From a virus: a DNA stretch of 49,189 nt. Both the position numbers and the translations under genes were made by a program. Shown here in pieces: positions 36,487 to 46,068 of this stretch; positions within the stretch are counted from its first letter, which is position 1, and each line of letters starts with the position of its first letter. Below the pieces are notes generated by a model, which did no database searches, was not told the origin of the DNA, and saw only the letters and a program-made list of their open reading frames with translations. The stretch is taken from IMG/VR virus record IMGVR_UViG_3300035660_000017, positions 1 through 49,189 of that record; one strand, given 5' to 3'.

Positions 36487-36882
36487 TTATTTAATTGAAA
36501 AAAACAATTTGGTCAATGTTACTATTGAACCTTGCGGCCAAATTAATCTATTGAATTTGATATCGCTATTTGATCCATAAGTTCCGACACTGCCTTCAAC
36601 GGCATTTATTAATGCATTATTTATAGCGCCGGTAATTTTAAAATGGTCTACGGTACCTGTATTTTCAACAGAACTTTTTAATGAATTAGAACTATTATAT
36701 GAAAAAATATATTTTTCGAGATCAGCACCGGATCCCTGCGAAACGTTATCATATAATATTCTACACAAAACAGTATTATCCTGGGAATAAAAATAAATAA
36801 ATTTTGGAACGTTTGATGGGTCCAATAAGGAATCCGCCATTTTACCAAGCATTTGCATTTTTAATTCTAAATTGATATTCAT
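36487..36882 (-). CDS. Small hypothetical tail-region protein (131 aa)
   Basis: I place the start at the ATG at 36882 (MNINLELKMQMLGKMADSLL), 4 bp after the stop of the 716-aa gene. A longer frame from a GTG at 36957 would overlap that gene by 71 bp. The protein has a helical N-terminus and a beta-rich rest. Its 3' end lies 8 bp before the fibre gene. The role is unknown, and the ribosome site at the chosen start is weak. Confidence 0.55.
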   Translation of the reverse strand: MNINLELKMQMLGKMADSLLDPSNVPKFIYFYSQDNTVLCRILYDNVSQGSGADLEKYIFSYNSSNSLKSSVENTGTVDHFKITGAINNALINAVEGSVGTYGSNSDIKFNRLIWPQGSIVTLTKLFFSIK

Positions 36883-36886
36883 ATCT

Positions 36887-39037
36887 TTAAATATAATACT
36901 TTGTTTGAGATTGTTCGCTCGGAAAATATTTTCCAAATTCGGCGCCCGGTATAGCACTAATCATTTCAAGAAGATCCGCGTCAAGATTTATTCCGCTTTG
37001 TCTTCTAAAATAATTAAACTCTTCCCATCCGCTGAATTTTTTCATTGAAACATTGCGGGCTATAATATCGAATTTTTCCAGTTTATCATCAGTGTCATAA
37101 ATAGTATCGATTGGGGCGTCAAGATATGCTTTATAATAAACGCCGGATTCAAGCAATAGATAAAGAAATTTATGTGTCGGCCACAATAAATGAACATATC
37201 CTGCGTTTACATTTTCATGAACAAATGGAATATAATCATTATATTGTGATCCGCAAATAATCAGAGTAGCAATTTCACTATCCTGAATCACATCTAATAC
37301 ATGATAAATACCATCTATTTCCGATCCATAAACAAGGATTTCCGGATATCTGTTTTTTGCATGCATTATATCAATCATATGTTCCAGATATCCTATTTTA
37401 TTACTATTAAAATAACCCATACGTTGATCGCTGTATACGGAAATACTTTCTTGATAAAAACTAATAATCTTATTTTTATTTACCAGTTTTAAATATAATA
37501 AATCACCAATCGACAATCCTGAAGAATCTTCCAACCTAATAATACCATTAAGACGATCGACTACTTCAAGAATTTTTACATGACCAATCGATTCATTCAT
37601 CATTTCACAGCCCTCGGCCGCAAAAGGACTGAGTTTATTTATTATATCTAAAGTAATATTATTACCATCAATAACGGTTATTTTATAACCATATGATTCA
37701 TACAATCCTATTACTTTACATTTTTCAGGAGAAATCGGAAGGCCATAATAAACGTTTAAAGCCTTTTCCATGTCATCAAGATTTTGATTAAATTTCATCA
37801 AACCATGAATTGCGGCTTTTCCGGATATATTATTATAATTATATTCTTTCCATCGATTAATATCGACCAACGCTCCATACATTTCATACATATAATCTTC
37901 AATAATAGGAGTCGTTTTACAATAGAACGTATCCTCTATTTCAATATCGTTAAATAATTCAAGCGTATTATTATAAAATATAAAATCCTGATCTTTAATA
38001 AGCGTTATGCCATCTTCCGATTTATCGATATAATTACTGATTTCAAGAATATCGACAACATTTTCATCTATTTTATAAACTTTTGCATTTGTTAAATAAA
38101 AATTAAATGGGTTGTTTTCGAGGTAAGCAAGGCTTCCATTGATTTTTATCATATATTTTAATTTATCATAAGTATAATATCCATTATCTTCCGTTCCATT
38201 GAACGAATTATACCCCTCATACCAATTCCATGTTTTTATTTCAGGCGGATAAAATCTTTCGTTTGCTTCTTCAAATTCAATAAATTCCGGAAGTTCACTG
38301 AAGATATAAGCATTATTTGGATATGTATCGATAGCATAATTTAAAATAGGAACATTCGGTTGTGTGCTTTTACTATATAATTTTCCCCATTTACCGGTTT
38401 TTGAATTTGCCAGTGTAATAATATCATTAACGGTATCGCCAGGATCAACAATAATTTCAATACCGTCATCATGCCACGTTACTTCGGATATGGTCCCTTG
38501 TTGAATAAATATTTTAAAATCAGAAGCGTCCATTTGCGCTTTAATTCCGAATTTACCGATATCGTCTTGTGTAATTTTATTAATTGTCGAATTTATTTCT
38601 ATAGAACAGGATGTTTCTTCCGGCTCTTCGGAGGACATAAGCAGATTTATTTTAAAATATTTATTACCTATGACAATATACTGGTTTTCCCCAATCGATC
38701 TGATACGATAATAATCTTCAGGGGTAATTTCTATAAAATCATAAAACAGCCCATTGATCGGTTCCAAAACGACGGTTCCAAGAGGTTTTATTATATTATT
38801 CGAATTAATATCAGTAGGATCGAGATCGGTTGGCTTTGAATATAATGGACCAATTTTTATATCATAATAATCCGTAATATCATGTTGATTAATTAAGGCA
38901 GTAACATTTACGAATCTCCCTACCTTAACGATAAGATCGGATGACATTTTACCAAGGCCATTCCAGAAATTTTCCCAAATGTCAACATCTTTATCGGATA
39001 GATAATTCCAGAAAGTAGATAAATAATTCCAGAACAC
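36887..39037 (-). CDS. Putative baseplate/tail protein (716 aa)
   Basis: The 716-aa protein starts with a GTG at 39037 after AAGGAG. The N-terminal part (DKDVDIWENFWNGLGKMSSD) is Trp-rich. The rest is mixed and beta-rich, with no membrane segment. It is placed 8 bp after the baseplate J-like gene, so a baseplate wedge or a fibre connector is likely. A central stretch of about 330-420 includes FNFYLTNAKVYKIDENVVDI and YEMYGALVDINRWKEYNY. No family is firmly recognised. Confidence 0.5.
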   Translation of the reverse strand: MFWNYLSTFWNYLSDKDVDIWENFWNGLGKMSSDLIVKVGRFVNVTALINQHDITDYYDIKIGPLYSKPTDLDPTDINSNNIIKPLGTVVLEPINGLFYDFIEITPEDYYRIRSIGENQYIVIGNKYFKINLLMSSEEPEETSCSIEINSTINKITQDDIGKFGIKAQMDASDFKIFIQQGTISEVTWHDDGIEIIVDPGDTVNDIITLANSKTGKWGKLYSKSTQPNVPILNYAIDTYPNNAYIFSELPEFIEFEEANERFYPPEIKTWNWYEGYNSFNGTEDNGYYTYDKLKYMIKINGSLAYLENNPFNFYLTNAKVYKIDENVVDILEISNYIDKSEDGITLIKDQDFIFYNNTLELFNDIEIEDTFYCKTTPIIEDYMYEMYGALVDINRWKEYNYNNISGKAAIHGLMKFNQNLDDMEKALNVYYGLPISPEKCKVIGLYESYGYKITVIDGNNITLDIINKLSPFAAEGCEMMNESIGHVKILEVVDRLNGIIRLEDSSGLSIGDLLYLKLVNKNKIISFYQESISVYSDQRMGYFNSNKIGYLEHMIDIMHAKNRYPEILVYGSEIDGIYHVLDVIQDSEIATLIICGSQYNDYIPFVHENVNAGYVHLLWPTHKFLYLLLESGVYYKAYLDAPIDTIYDTDDKLEKFDIIARNVSMKKFSGWEEFNYFRRQSGINLDADLLEMISAIPGAEFGKYFPSEQSQTKYYI

Positions 39038-39045
39038 GCGGCTCC

Positions 39046-41979
39046 TTACAATTTTTGAACTGATAGACTGTCTATGTTAAAAAAATCAATATCACGTATT
39101 TTAAGCGTATCATTAAATGTTCCGGCAATCTCTTCACCATTATCGTCAAATCTACGATATGATATTTCAATAGGAGTTTTTATGTTATTTACCAAATTAT
39201 TATTATAAAAATATGAAATCATATTATTAATTGAAAATGTACCGTCAATATTCTGATCTACATATTTTTTAATTTCATCCGCTATTTCATTAATTGTTTT
39301 TGATCCAGTAAAATAAAAAGTAAAGCTGAGAAAACACGGAAATTTATGTTTTATTAAAACGCTTCCGTATACCGTATCTTGAAAAAATTGTTGAATAATT
39401 GAAATTTCAGGATAAAGAATATATTCAACATTAATAATCGTTGCAGTAGAATTATTTAACACTATTCTTTTCTTTTCCAGATATGATCCAACGATATTCG
39501 GATCCGGATCTATAATGGTGTAATCTGAATCGGAAAGAACCTCGCCATTTAATGTAACCGACAATATTTTAAAAACTGGACCATCGATTTCAAAATAAGA
39601 ACCGCTAGTGGCCACGGATACGACAATCGATTTATACTCTTCAATATTTTTAATGGTCGAAACGTATAAATCAGATTTTGTATTTGAATGATAAGTATCG
39701 ACATTATCACTTTGTAATTTTAAATATTCAACCCTTAAAAGGGAATAAATATCATCATTGATATTTCCATTATACCGGATACTTGCCTGAGATCTTCCTG
39801 AAGCAGCGATAAGAAAATAAACATAATTCTCATTTACACGATAGCGGTTAAGGTTTCCCAATCTATGACTCAATAAACCGGTAACCGAAGTTTTTGATCC
39901 ATCCGGATTGGTCATTCCACTCAGTTCAGACCATCCACCACGAGTAAGCTCGGAATTAACTGGAGAAGAAACAAATTGTGCTTCTTTATCCCATATAAAA
40001 GCCTGGTATCCATCATTTAAACCATTATTTAACGATCCCCGACCATACGATCTTAAAAAGGCAATCACCGGATCTTCAAGATCTTTAACATACAAAGCAA
40101 ACAACGCTATTGCGCGCGCGGGATTAATATCAAACGCTTTTAATCCGATTACTTTCCATATATCGGTCTTTTTCGGTGATTTGGTATCAAGAGATACTTT
40201 CATCATTGTTCCATACCTGGTCGATGCCACCGCAAGGATCCCTCCGCGACTTTTATCGGAAAAAATCGATAATATTTTTCCAGGAAGTTGAAAATGAAGT
40301 TCGTTTTCCAACTCATCAGGATCATTAAATATTTTGGCGCTGGTTTTATTTAAATATAAAGTAATTCGTAAATCATCATATAAAATAAATTCAAATTCAT
40401 ATTCAATTCCTGGCTGAATTCTGAAATGGCGTTCCGCGAGAGCGCCCATTCCTGTAATTGAAACATGGTCAATGATATCCTGATCCGTCGCAAATACCTG
40501 AGCAGTTCCATATTTTTCAGAATGAGCCATATATACAACGCCATTTAAAGTGGTTTCATCATAACCTTTGGTAACCATAATACCAAATCCTATACCGGTA
40601 TAGCCATCAACTATATAATTATTAACTCCACCTAACATAATCTGTAATTTACTGTCTTTATTTTCATCAGTAAACGCCGGCCAGATGAATGAGCCGGTTA
40701 ATTTTATTCCAGTTCTTTTTAATATATCTTTACCGGCAACGATCGGGTTTGTACATCCTCCGGCAAGATTAATGGTATCATTTAAAAAATTTAAAACATC
40801 AGTTGACGATATTCCGCTTAAAAGATTAGCAAACCCACCATTTTTAGAACCATTCGTTCCATATTTCCAATTCTCATTTGGAACCTGTATTGCCGTAAAT
40901 CCAATATTTTCATTTAAAATATTAAATAAATCCGAAGTCTTAACCTCCATATACCTTTTATAATCATTAAAATATAACCCCCGATACATATCATTATCCG
41001 ACTCCTGATCCAGTGGAAAACCATAGAATGCCGCATCGCTTGCCTGTATATTTGGACTATCTGGATTAAATACGGTTGTAGATGGATCAATGGTTAAAGG
41101 TATCGGATACACAGAATAAGATGAATGTGGACCCCAATAGGTGTCTGATTGAAAACTACCAGGATTTGGCGGGAAAATTCCCCAATAAGCTATGTGCTTT
41201 ACAATTCCATCACCAGTAAGTTTTCCCAAATAATCGGCTTTTCTAATCTGTTTTGACAAATCGGTTGCCGTTACCAAATCACGTACCATATATTGGTCGC
41301 CTGCACCAGCGGCATATATAGAATCAATATTCGTAAATACTGATTTTAAAATATTAAACAGACTCCGTTTATTTACTAAACTTCTATCATTAAGGGAATA
41401 TCTAAGCCTAGAATAATATTGATCGTTATTTTCATGAATGGATCCACCGACTGTATCTTCCGGATTGGTTGCAAATTTATAAACAAAATCAATATTTGTT
41501 AATTGAGAAATGGTATTTTTCTCTGCGACATATTCATTCCCAGGACTGACGGCAATAATATAAATATCGATACAATACAATGCCGATGAATCATCGGAAT
41601 TTTTAAATGAATTTTTACTTATAAATGACGGTATTGACGCTTTATATTGTAATCCACCGTTTGACACTGCCCGAAAATTTTCCGTTATTGTTAAATTTTT
41701 TTTCTCATCAAAATAAACACGAACATATGTCGAGACTAAAGAACCGGCTATTCTTTCATTAAAAAATTTATTACCAAAAAAATCAAGCTCTTCTTCGCTC
41801 ATGTTTTTATATTCATCGATATTATTAATTTTTCGTTGTTCCACTAAGGAATTATAAAAATCCCTCATTAAAAGAGCGGAAGGTTTAACCGCAAGATCGT
41901 CAAGTACCGTTCCTTTTCTTCCGCTTGATTTTGAATATTCCGCCCATTTTTTGCGTATAAAAGCGTAAAAATCAAACAT
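39046..41979 (-). CDS. Baseplate J-like protein (977 aa)
   Basis: The region of about 90-240 carries the baseplate J (gp6-type) pattern: IAVSPGNEYVAEKNTISQLT, then a GGSIHENNDQYYSRLRYSL stretch and NIDSIYAAGAGDQYMVRDLV. In contractile-tail phages this protein forms the baseplate ring that links the wedges. The protein is longer than usual because of a large central insertion of about 280-720 that resembles a lectin or sugar-binding beta-sandwich (FGIMVTKGYDETTLNGVVYM). It follows the gp25-like gene by 5 bp, the usual gp25-gp6 order. The start ATG at 41979 has AAAGGA upstream. Confidence 0.75.
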   Translation of the reverse strand: MFDFYAFIRKKWAEYSKSSGRKGTVLDDLAVKPSALLMRDFYNSLVEQRKINNIDEYKNMSEEELDFFGNKFFNERIAGSLVSTYVRVYFDEKKNLTITENFRAVSNGGLQYKASIPSFISKNSFKNSDDSSALYCIDIYIIAVSPGNEYVAEKNTISQLTNIDFVYKFATNPEDTVGGSIHENNDQYYSRLRYSLNDRSLVNKRSLFNILKSVFTNIDSIYAAGAGDQYMVRDLVTATDLSKQIRKADYLGKLTGDGIVKHIAYWGIFPPNPGSFQSDTYWGPHSSYSVYPIPLTIDPSTTVFNPDSPNIQASDAAFYGFPLDQESDNDMYRGLYFNDYKRYMEVKTSDLFNILNENIGFTAIQVPNENWKYGTNGSKNGGFANLLSGISSTDVLNFLNDTINLAGGCTNPIVAGKDILKRTGIKLTGSFIWPAFTDENKDSKLQIMLGGVNNYIVDGYTGIGFGIMVTKGYDETTLNGVVYMAHSEKYGTAQVFATDQDIIDHVSITGMGALAERHFRIQPGIEYEFEFILYDDLRITLYLNKTSAKIFNDPDELENELHFQLPGKILSIFSDKSRGGILAVASTRYGTMMKVSLDTKSPKKTDIWKVIGLKAFDINPARAIALFALYVKDLEDPVIAFLRSYGRGSLNNGLNDGYQAFIWDKEAQFVSSPVNSELTRGGWSELSGMTNPDGSKTSVTGLLSHRLGNLNRYRVNENYVYFLIAASGRSQASIRYNGNINDDIYSLLRVEYLKLQSDNVDTYHSNTKSDLYVSTIKNIEEYKSIVVSVATSGSYFEIDGPVFKILSVTLNGEVLSDSDYTIIDPDPNIVGSYLEKKRIVLNNSTATIINVEYILYPEISIIQQFFQDTVYGSVLIKHKFPCFLSFTFYFTGSKTINEIADEIKKYVDQNIDGTFSINNMISYFYNNNLVNNIKTPIEISYRRFDDNGEEIAGTFNDTLKIRDIDFFNIDSLSVQKL

Positions 41980-41984
41980 GATTT

Positions 41985-42431
41985 TTATCCTTTTTTAATA
42001 ATAGGAAGACGCCATATTAAATCCGTATAAGCCTCGACTTCTATCGGATAAATCCGTATAGTGGCATAAACGGTATAATTAATAATATCAACACTGACAA
42101 GTTCAGCTTTTTCAATTTTTTCCGTTTTGGGAGTAAATTCGGTCTCATCGCTCTGCATACTTTTAACGGTTTCATTGATGGTAATAATCAGAGCCGCGGA
42201 AAGACTTTGGGAGTCTAAAAATACATTTTGTTTATTAATAATCTTTTCCGCATCGCCGCCGTATGAATCGATAATGACTTCTTTATTATAAACAAATTGA
42301 CGTTTCTTTGTTAAAAAAGTGATTTCAAATATATTCAAAAGAAGCCTATTTCCATAAACTTCTTGGGGGTTATCGCCAATGGTAACCGAGAAATCTTGTG
42401 TTAAATCAGTAATAAGATCAATATCGCTCAT
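41985..42431 (-). CDS. gp25-like baseplate wedge protein (148 aa)
   Basis: The protein is 148 aa, the usual size for gp25/GPW proteins. It has an N-terminal DLTQDFSVTIGDNPQEVYGN region, a LLLNIFEITFLTKKRQFVYN helix-strand, and a C-terminal VYATIRIYPIE strand. Its location directly before a baseplate J-like gene is the standard context. The characteristic ExR lysozyme-like signature is not obvious, so the assignment leans on context. No clear ribosome site is seen at the ATG at 42431. Confidence 0.55.
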   Translation of the reverse strand: MSDIDLITDLTQDFSVTIGDNPQEVYGNRLLLNIFEITFLTKKRQFVYNKEVIIDSYGGDAEKIINKQNVFLDSQSLSAALIITINETVKSMQSDETEFTPKTEKIEKAELVSVDIINYTVYATIRIYPIEVEAYTDLIWRLPIIKKG

Positions 42432-42437
42432 AGTATA

Positions 42438-42467
42438 AATATAATATTAATTCACATTAATTATATT
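42438..42467. repeat. Imperfect palindrome between the gp25-like gene and tnpB
   Basis: The ATTAAT arms (42446-42451 and 42456-42461) surround a TCAC loop. After a two-base bulge, AATATA at 42438-42443 pairs with TATATT at 42462-42467. It lies 26 bp upstream of tnpB, where the left-end hairpin of an IS200/IS605-type element would be. It could also be a regulatory site for the gp25-like gene, because it is A+T-rich. Confidence 0.35.
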
Positions 42468-42492
42468 ATTTTATAGAAGAATGTGATTATTT

Positions 42493-43635
42493 ATGATACA
42501 AAAGAAATCCTACAAATTCCGCATTTATCCCAATAATGCCCAAAAAGTCTTACTATCTAAAACTTTCGGATGTGTTCGATATATCTGGAATCAATTTGTA
42601 GAATCATTCAATAAAAAAGAAAATCCTAAATCTACTACTATTTTTAGAAAAGAAATAGAATGGTTAAAAGAAGTATCTTCTGCGGCTATTCAACAAAAAG
42701 AAATTGATTTTAAAGAATTTAAAAATCAGTTTTTCTCTAAAAAGAGAAAGAAAAAAATAGGAAAGCCTTCTTTTAAAAAGAAATTTGAAAAACAATCTTA
42801 TCGATTACCTAATCAGAAATTTATCTTAAAAAATAATAAGATCAGACTTGAAAAGATAGGATGGATAAAAATCATTCTTGATCGAGAAATTCCTTCTTGT
42901 AAATTTTTATCAGTTACTATTTCAAAAGATAAAGTTGGAGATTATTATGCCTCAATCTTAGTTGAAGAGAATGTCCAAGAACTACCTAAAACAAATAAAA
43001 TAGTAGGAATAGATTTAGGAATACAAGATCTTATTACTACTTCAGATGGATTACAGATAAAAATGTTTGATGAAAGTGAGAACCAAGCTAAAATTAAGCA
43101 TTTATCCGGACATCTATCAAGGAAGAAAATAGGATCTTTGAGATTTAATAAGACAAAGATTAAGATAGCTAAAATCTATCGTAAAATAGCAAGAAAGAGA
43201 GAATGGTTACATCATAATATTTCTTCTTATCTTGTAAAAAATTATGATAAGATTATAATAGAAGATCTTAATATTTCCGGAATGATGAAAAACCATAATT
43301 TAGCAGGATCTATTCAAAAACAGGGATGGTTTACTTTAGGAAAACAGATTGATTATAAGTCAAGATGGTATGGTAGAAAATTAACTAAGATAAATCGATT
43401 TTATCCTTCTTCTAAATTGTGTTCATTATGTGGTAGAATAAAAAAAGATCTAAAATTGTCAGAAAGATTTTATATTTGTAAATGTGGAAACAATATTAAT
43501 AGAGACTTAAATGCATCTCTAAATATTCTATCTTCAGGAGTTACTGAAGATTATCGATCATTGATGGAAAGTAAGACTTTTAATAATCAGGAGACATTAA
43601 AAGCAATTCCAGATGAAATGATTAACTTTTTATAA
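42493..43635 (+). CDS. tnpB: TnpB RNA-guided endonuclease
   Basis: The 380-aa protein has all TnpB parts: an N-terminal HTH-like region (KSYKFRIYPNNAQKVLL), RuvC-I D174 in GIDLGIQDL, RuvC-II E257 in IIIEDLNISGM, and a zinc ribbon with C310, C313, C329 and C331. RuvC-III D338 lies in NRDLNASLNI. No catalytic residue is missing. In this family the nuclease uses an RNA read from the element's right end to cut matching DNA, the ancestor activity of Cas12. Here it is a sole gene on the plus strand inside the leftward virion block, without tnpA. It probably works as a homing-type selfish element in the phage population. Confidence 0.9.
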   Translation: MIQKKSYKFRIYPNNAQKVLLSKTFGCVRYIWNQFVESFNKKENPKSTTIFRKEIEWLKEVSSAAIQQKEIDFKEFKNQFFSKKRKKKIGKPSFKKKFEKQSYRLPNQKFILKNNKIRLEKIGWIKIILDREIPSCKFLSVTISKDKVGDYYASILVEENVQELPKTNKIVGIDLGIQDLITTSDGLQIKMFDESENQAKIKHLSGHLSRKKIGSLRFNKTKIKIAKIYRKIARKREWLHHNISSYLVKNYDKIIIEDLNISGMMKNHNLAGSIQKQGWFTLGKQIDYKSRWYGRKLTKINRFYPSSKLCSLCGRIKKDLKLSERFYICKCGNNINRDLNASLNILSSGVTEDYRSLMESKTFNNQETLKAIPDEMINFL

Positions 43636-43660
43636 ATTTTTGTAGAAAGTGTAACTATAA
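43530..43660 (+). ncRNA. Candidate omega-RNA/reRNA at the 3' end of tnpB
   Basis: ATCTTCAG (43530-43537) and CTGAAGAT (43544-43551) form a perfect 8-bp hairpin with a 6-base loop inside the last 35 codons of tnpB. A tail runs through the stop codon to the start of the next gene. In TnpB systems the guide RNA overlaps the gene's 3' end, with the guide taken from the DNA just past the right end. Here the guide would be read from the 3' end of the 655-aa gene (antisense). The exact 3' boundary is unknown. Confidence 0.55.
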
Positions 43661-45628
43661 CTAATCCGGTGGAGTAATAAAACTTTTTTCATCAATCAAA
43701 TTTTGAACACTGAAATTCTGAGCATATTTTCTAGCGCCCATTCTATCAAATAGTTTTTCTTCCGTATCCTGAATGTATTCATTATTATATTGAGGAATGG
43801 AAACATCTTCCATAGACATGACAAATGTTTCGGCCACAGCCGGATCGCCATAAAGATCTTTATAATATTTACTACAATTTTTTAAAGTGGGTATTGATTC
43901 GTTGAATTTTCCGGCCCTAGTATTGGATATGATATTTTCAATTATATTTGCAACACTAAGGCCCTTTGCAAAAATATCTAATAAACCGGCGCTTGATAAC
44001 ATTCTTGTTAAATCACCGGCTTCTGATGTTTTATACGGCTGGTACGACTCGAGAACGTTTTTAACATAATTGTTATGATTAAAAAGTTGCCTGAATCGTG
44101 ATTCCATCGTAGTAATTATGTTATATGCATTTTCTTTATCGGACATTACGGTCGTAATTAAAGTAAAAGCATCCGCTATTAATTGGATATAAGGAGGCGT
44201 AGCCGAATATAATACATCAACAGTCCATACCCCAATCTTGGTATCCCAATCCGGTATATTATACAATTTATGAATAAATTCATCAAATTCCTGATTTGAG
44301 CTTTGTAAAACATCATCCGCATTTATCATATCGATAAGGCTTTGAGTAATGGTAGCGTGGAGCGTTTCATCGGCGATCCCGATGGTAGTATGACCAAGAA
44401 TTATTTTTGACGCCATTTCAAAATTAGAATCTTTCACGGTAATTTTAGAAAACATATCCCTGGTAACTTCCAACAAGGTACTTGCCGAATCAAGCGGGCC
44501 GATTAATGTCGCACCAGCGGCATTTCCAGATCCTTTTAATATAGAAACTATCTCATTAATCAAATTTTTTATTAAATTCCTGATGTTATATATTGTGTTA
44601 CATAAATTATGATATTCAATATATTGTTCGTAAGCATTTTTCATATTTTCATATACATTACTGATTTCATCTCCCAGCAGCTTAATATCGAAGGAAAATT
44701 CCGATGCTATTCCACCAACCGCTTTTGCATAAGAACTTAAATTAACCGATGCGCTAGCGTTTGTTTCCAGTTCGGCTACATTCAATTTTTCTTTCCATTC
44801 GGTCTGTAAACCAGTGTTATAAGCATCATATTTATTTTTAATTATTTCTGTTTGAGTAATGCTTAATTTATCTGAAAATTGATTATTATACCAATGTTTA
44901 AGATCGGATGTTTTTGCTATATATATTTTATCAATCGCGGCTTTTTTCTCTTGAAAGACAAGATAACGTTCTTCTTCAACACGTTTAGTAACTTCTCCGA
45001 TATCATCAATCAACGAATAGGGTTTTGTTATTTCATAAGCCTGCTGAATATTAAAATGAATTTTTTTATATGTCGATTCATTAAAAAAAGCATTATCGGC
45101 TCCAAGATCCCTTATCATATCGGCCAATAGATTGATCGCATTATTAAGATATGGAATAGCGTCTTTTATCTGTTTATAATATTCAGCATTTGATATTCTA
45201 AGAGCCCATTTCCCCAATATACCCATGACAATAGAAATACTTTTTTGAGCGCGGAATAAATAATAACGTTCATCATTGATAGCTTTTAAAGCGGCTTCAT
45301 GTGGAATAGCAACCAGGGAAAATATTGCAGTTGGAAACGATAATAATATTTTTAAAATCTGAGAAAGAATGGCTTCTACAAATGTTGACGCTATTCTTGA
45401 TATTGGTCCAATCAATGATTCGGCGACCGACGCCGCAAGGGATCCTATAGCCGATACGGCTTCAGCGCCTATAATATCGAGAAGGCTTATAAAACCAAAT
45501 TTTTTTTTAGCCCTTTCACCGGCATAGGTATTAACCCGTAATCTATTCTCTTCAATTTTTTTAAGAATGGTATAAATTTTATTATGAAGAGTTAAAAGAA
45601 TTTCACATGCTTGTCTCGGAGGAGCCAT
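43661..45628 (-). CDS. Large helical virion-block protein (655 aa)
   Basis: The 655-aa protein is mostly helical. Residues of about 45-115 are hydrophobic (ISLLDIIGAEAVSAIGSLAA, then LKILLSFPTAIFSLVAI). Residues 210-265 are a charged coiled coil, and the rest is helical with no enzyme motif. The ATG at 45628 follows AGAAAGGAAC, preceded by an A+T-rich TATATAAT that may be part of a promoter. It is the first gene of the leftward virion block and diverges from the accessory module. It may be a tail or tape-measure-like or membrane-interacting protein, which is a guess from composition. tnpB sits at its 3' end. Confidence 0.5.
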   Translation of the reverse strand: MAPPRQACEILLTLHNKIYTILKKIEENRLRVNTYAGERAKKKFGFISLLDIIGAEAVSAIGSLAASVAESLIGPISRIASTFVEAILSQILKILLSFPTAIFSLVAIPHEAALKAINDERYYLFRAQKSISIVMGILGKWALRISNAEYYKQIKDAIPYLNNAINLLADMIRDLGADNAFFNESTYKKIHFNIQQAYEITKPYSLIDDIGEVTKRVEEERYLVFQEKKAAIDKIYIAKTSDLKHWYNNQFSDKLSITQTEIIKNKYDAYNTGLQTEWKEKLNVAELETNASASVNLSSYAKAVGGIASEFSFDIKLLGDEISNVYENMKNAYEQYIEYHNLCNTIYNIRNLIKNLINEIVSILKGSGNAAGATLIGPLDSASTLLEVTRDMFSKITVKDSNFEMASKIILGHTTIGIADETLHATITQSLIDMINADDVLQSSNQEFDEFIHKLYNIPDWDTKIGVWTVDVLYSATPPYIQLIADAFTLITTVMSDKENAYNIITTMESRFRQLFNHNNYVKNVLESYQPYKTSEAGDLTRMLSSAGLLDIFAKGLSVANIIENIISNTRAGKFNESIPTLKNCSKYYKDLYGDPAVAETFVMSMEDVSIPQYNNEYIQDTEEKLFDRMGARKYAQNFSVQNLIDEKSFITPPD

Positions 45629-45655
45629 TATTGTTCCTTTCTATTATATAAATAT

Positions 45656-45684
45656 AGTTAAAAAATCATAAAATCTGGTATAAT
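45656..45684 (+). promoter_or_regulatory. Promoter of the accessory module
   Basis: TATAAT at 45679-45684 is preceded by TGG (extended -10 element), with a weak -35-like GTTAAA 16 bp upstream. It is 30 bp before the ATG at 45715, which has AGGAGGA upstream. The site lies in the 86-bp gap between divergent genes, where a rightward promoter is needed. Confidence 0.6.
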
Positions 45685-45714
45685 AATAATGAACAAACTC
45701 AATAGGAGGATATA

Positions 45715-46068
45715 ATGAAAATTTTAAATAAAGAAAATTTCGACTGGGCAATAGAAACGGCCATTCGAAATAATAAATTAGAAGATATCGGATTCTATAC
45801 CTTATCTGATTCTCGTGCATTGCAGTCAAGCGAACACTCTCCGCTGTGGCGTTGCGAGTTGATCTTGACAGATCGATGCAATTTCAAGTGTCCGTATTGT
45901 CGTGGACTACGGAATGATATTTTGGGGGAAATGCCTTACGAAAACGCGTTGTCAATAGTTAATCAGTGGATTAATGAAGGGTTGCAAAATGTTCGATTTT
46001 CTGGTGGGGAACCAACTTTTATGGAAGGAAAATGTCATGATAAAATGGAAAAATCTTCAAAAGGGTGA
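45715..46068 (+). pseudogene. Truncated radical-SAM protein (N-terminal part only)
   Basis: The first 100 residues are a good radical-SAM start: RCELILTDRCNFKCPYCRG with the CxxxCxxC cluster (C55, C59, C62) and the SAM-binding GGEP at 97-100. After GGEPT the frame changes character (MEGKCHDKMEKSSKG) and stops at 117 aa, about one third of a normal radical-SAM enzyme. The last residues overlap the start of the next gene (ATG at 46037). The missing strands and C-terminal domain make normal activity unlikely. A deletion or replacement by the next gene is the likely cause. It has a strong AGGAGGA site and its own promoter, so it is expressed. Confidence 0.65.

Larger units (their letters stand above)
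42438..43660 (+). mobile_element. IS200/IS605-type element with tnpB only
   Basis: A tnpB gene with its left palindrome and 3' omega-RNA region lies between the gp25-like gene and the 655-aa gene, on the opposite strand to its neighbours. No tnpA is present. The right end is bounded by the stop codon of the 655-aa gene at 43661. The boundaries are approximate, since no target-site sequence can be fixed without an empty-site relative. Movement would need a transposase in trans or homing. Confidence 0.6.
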
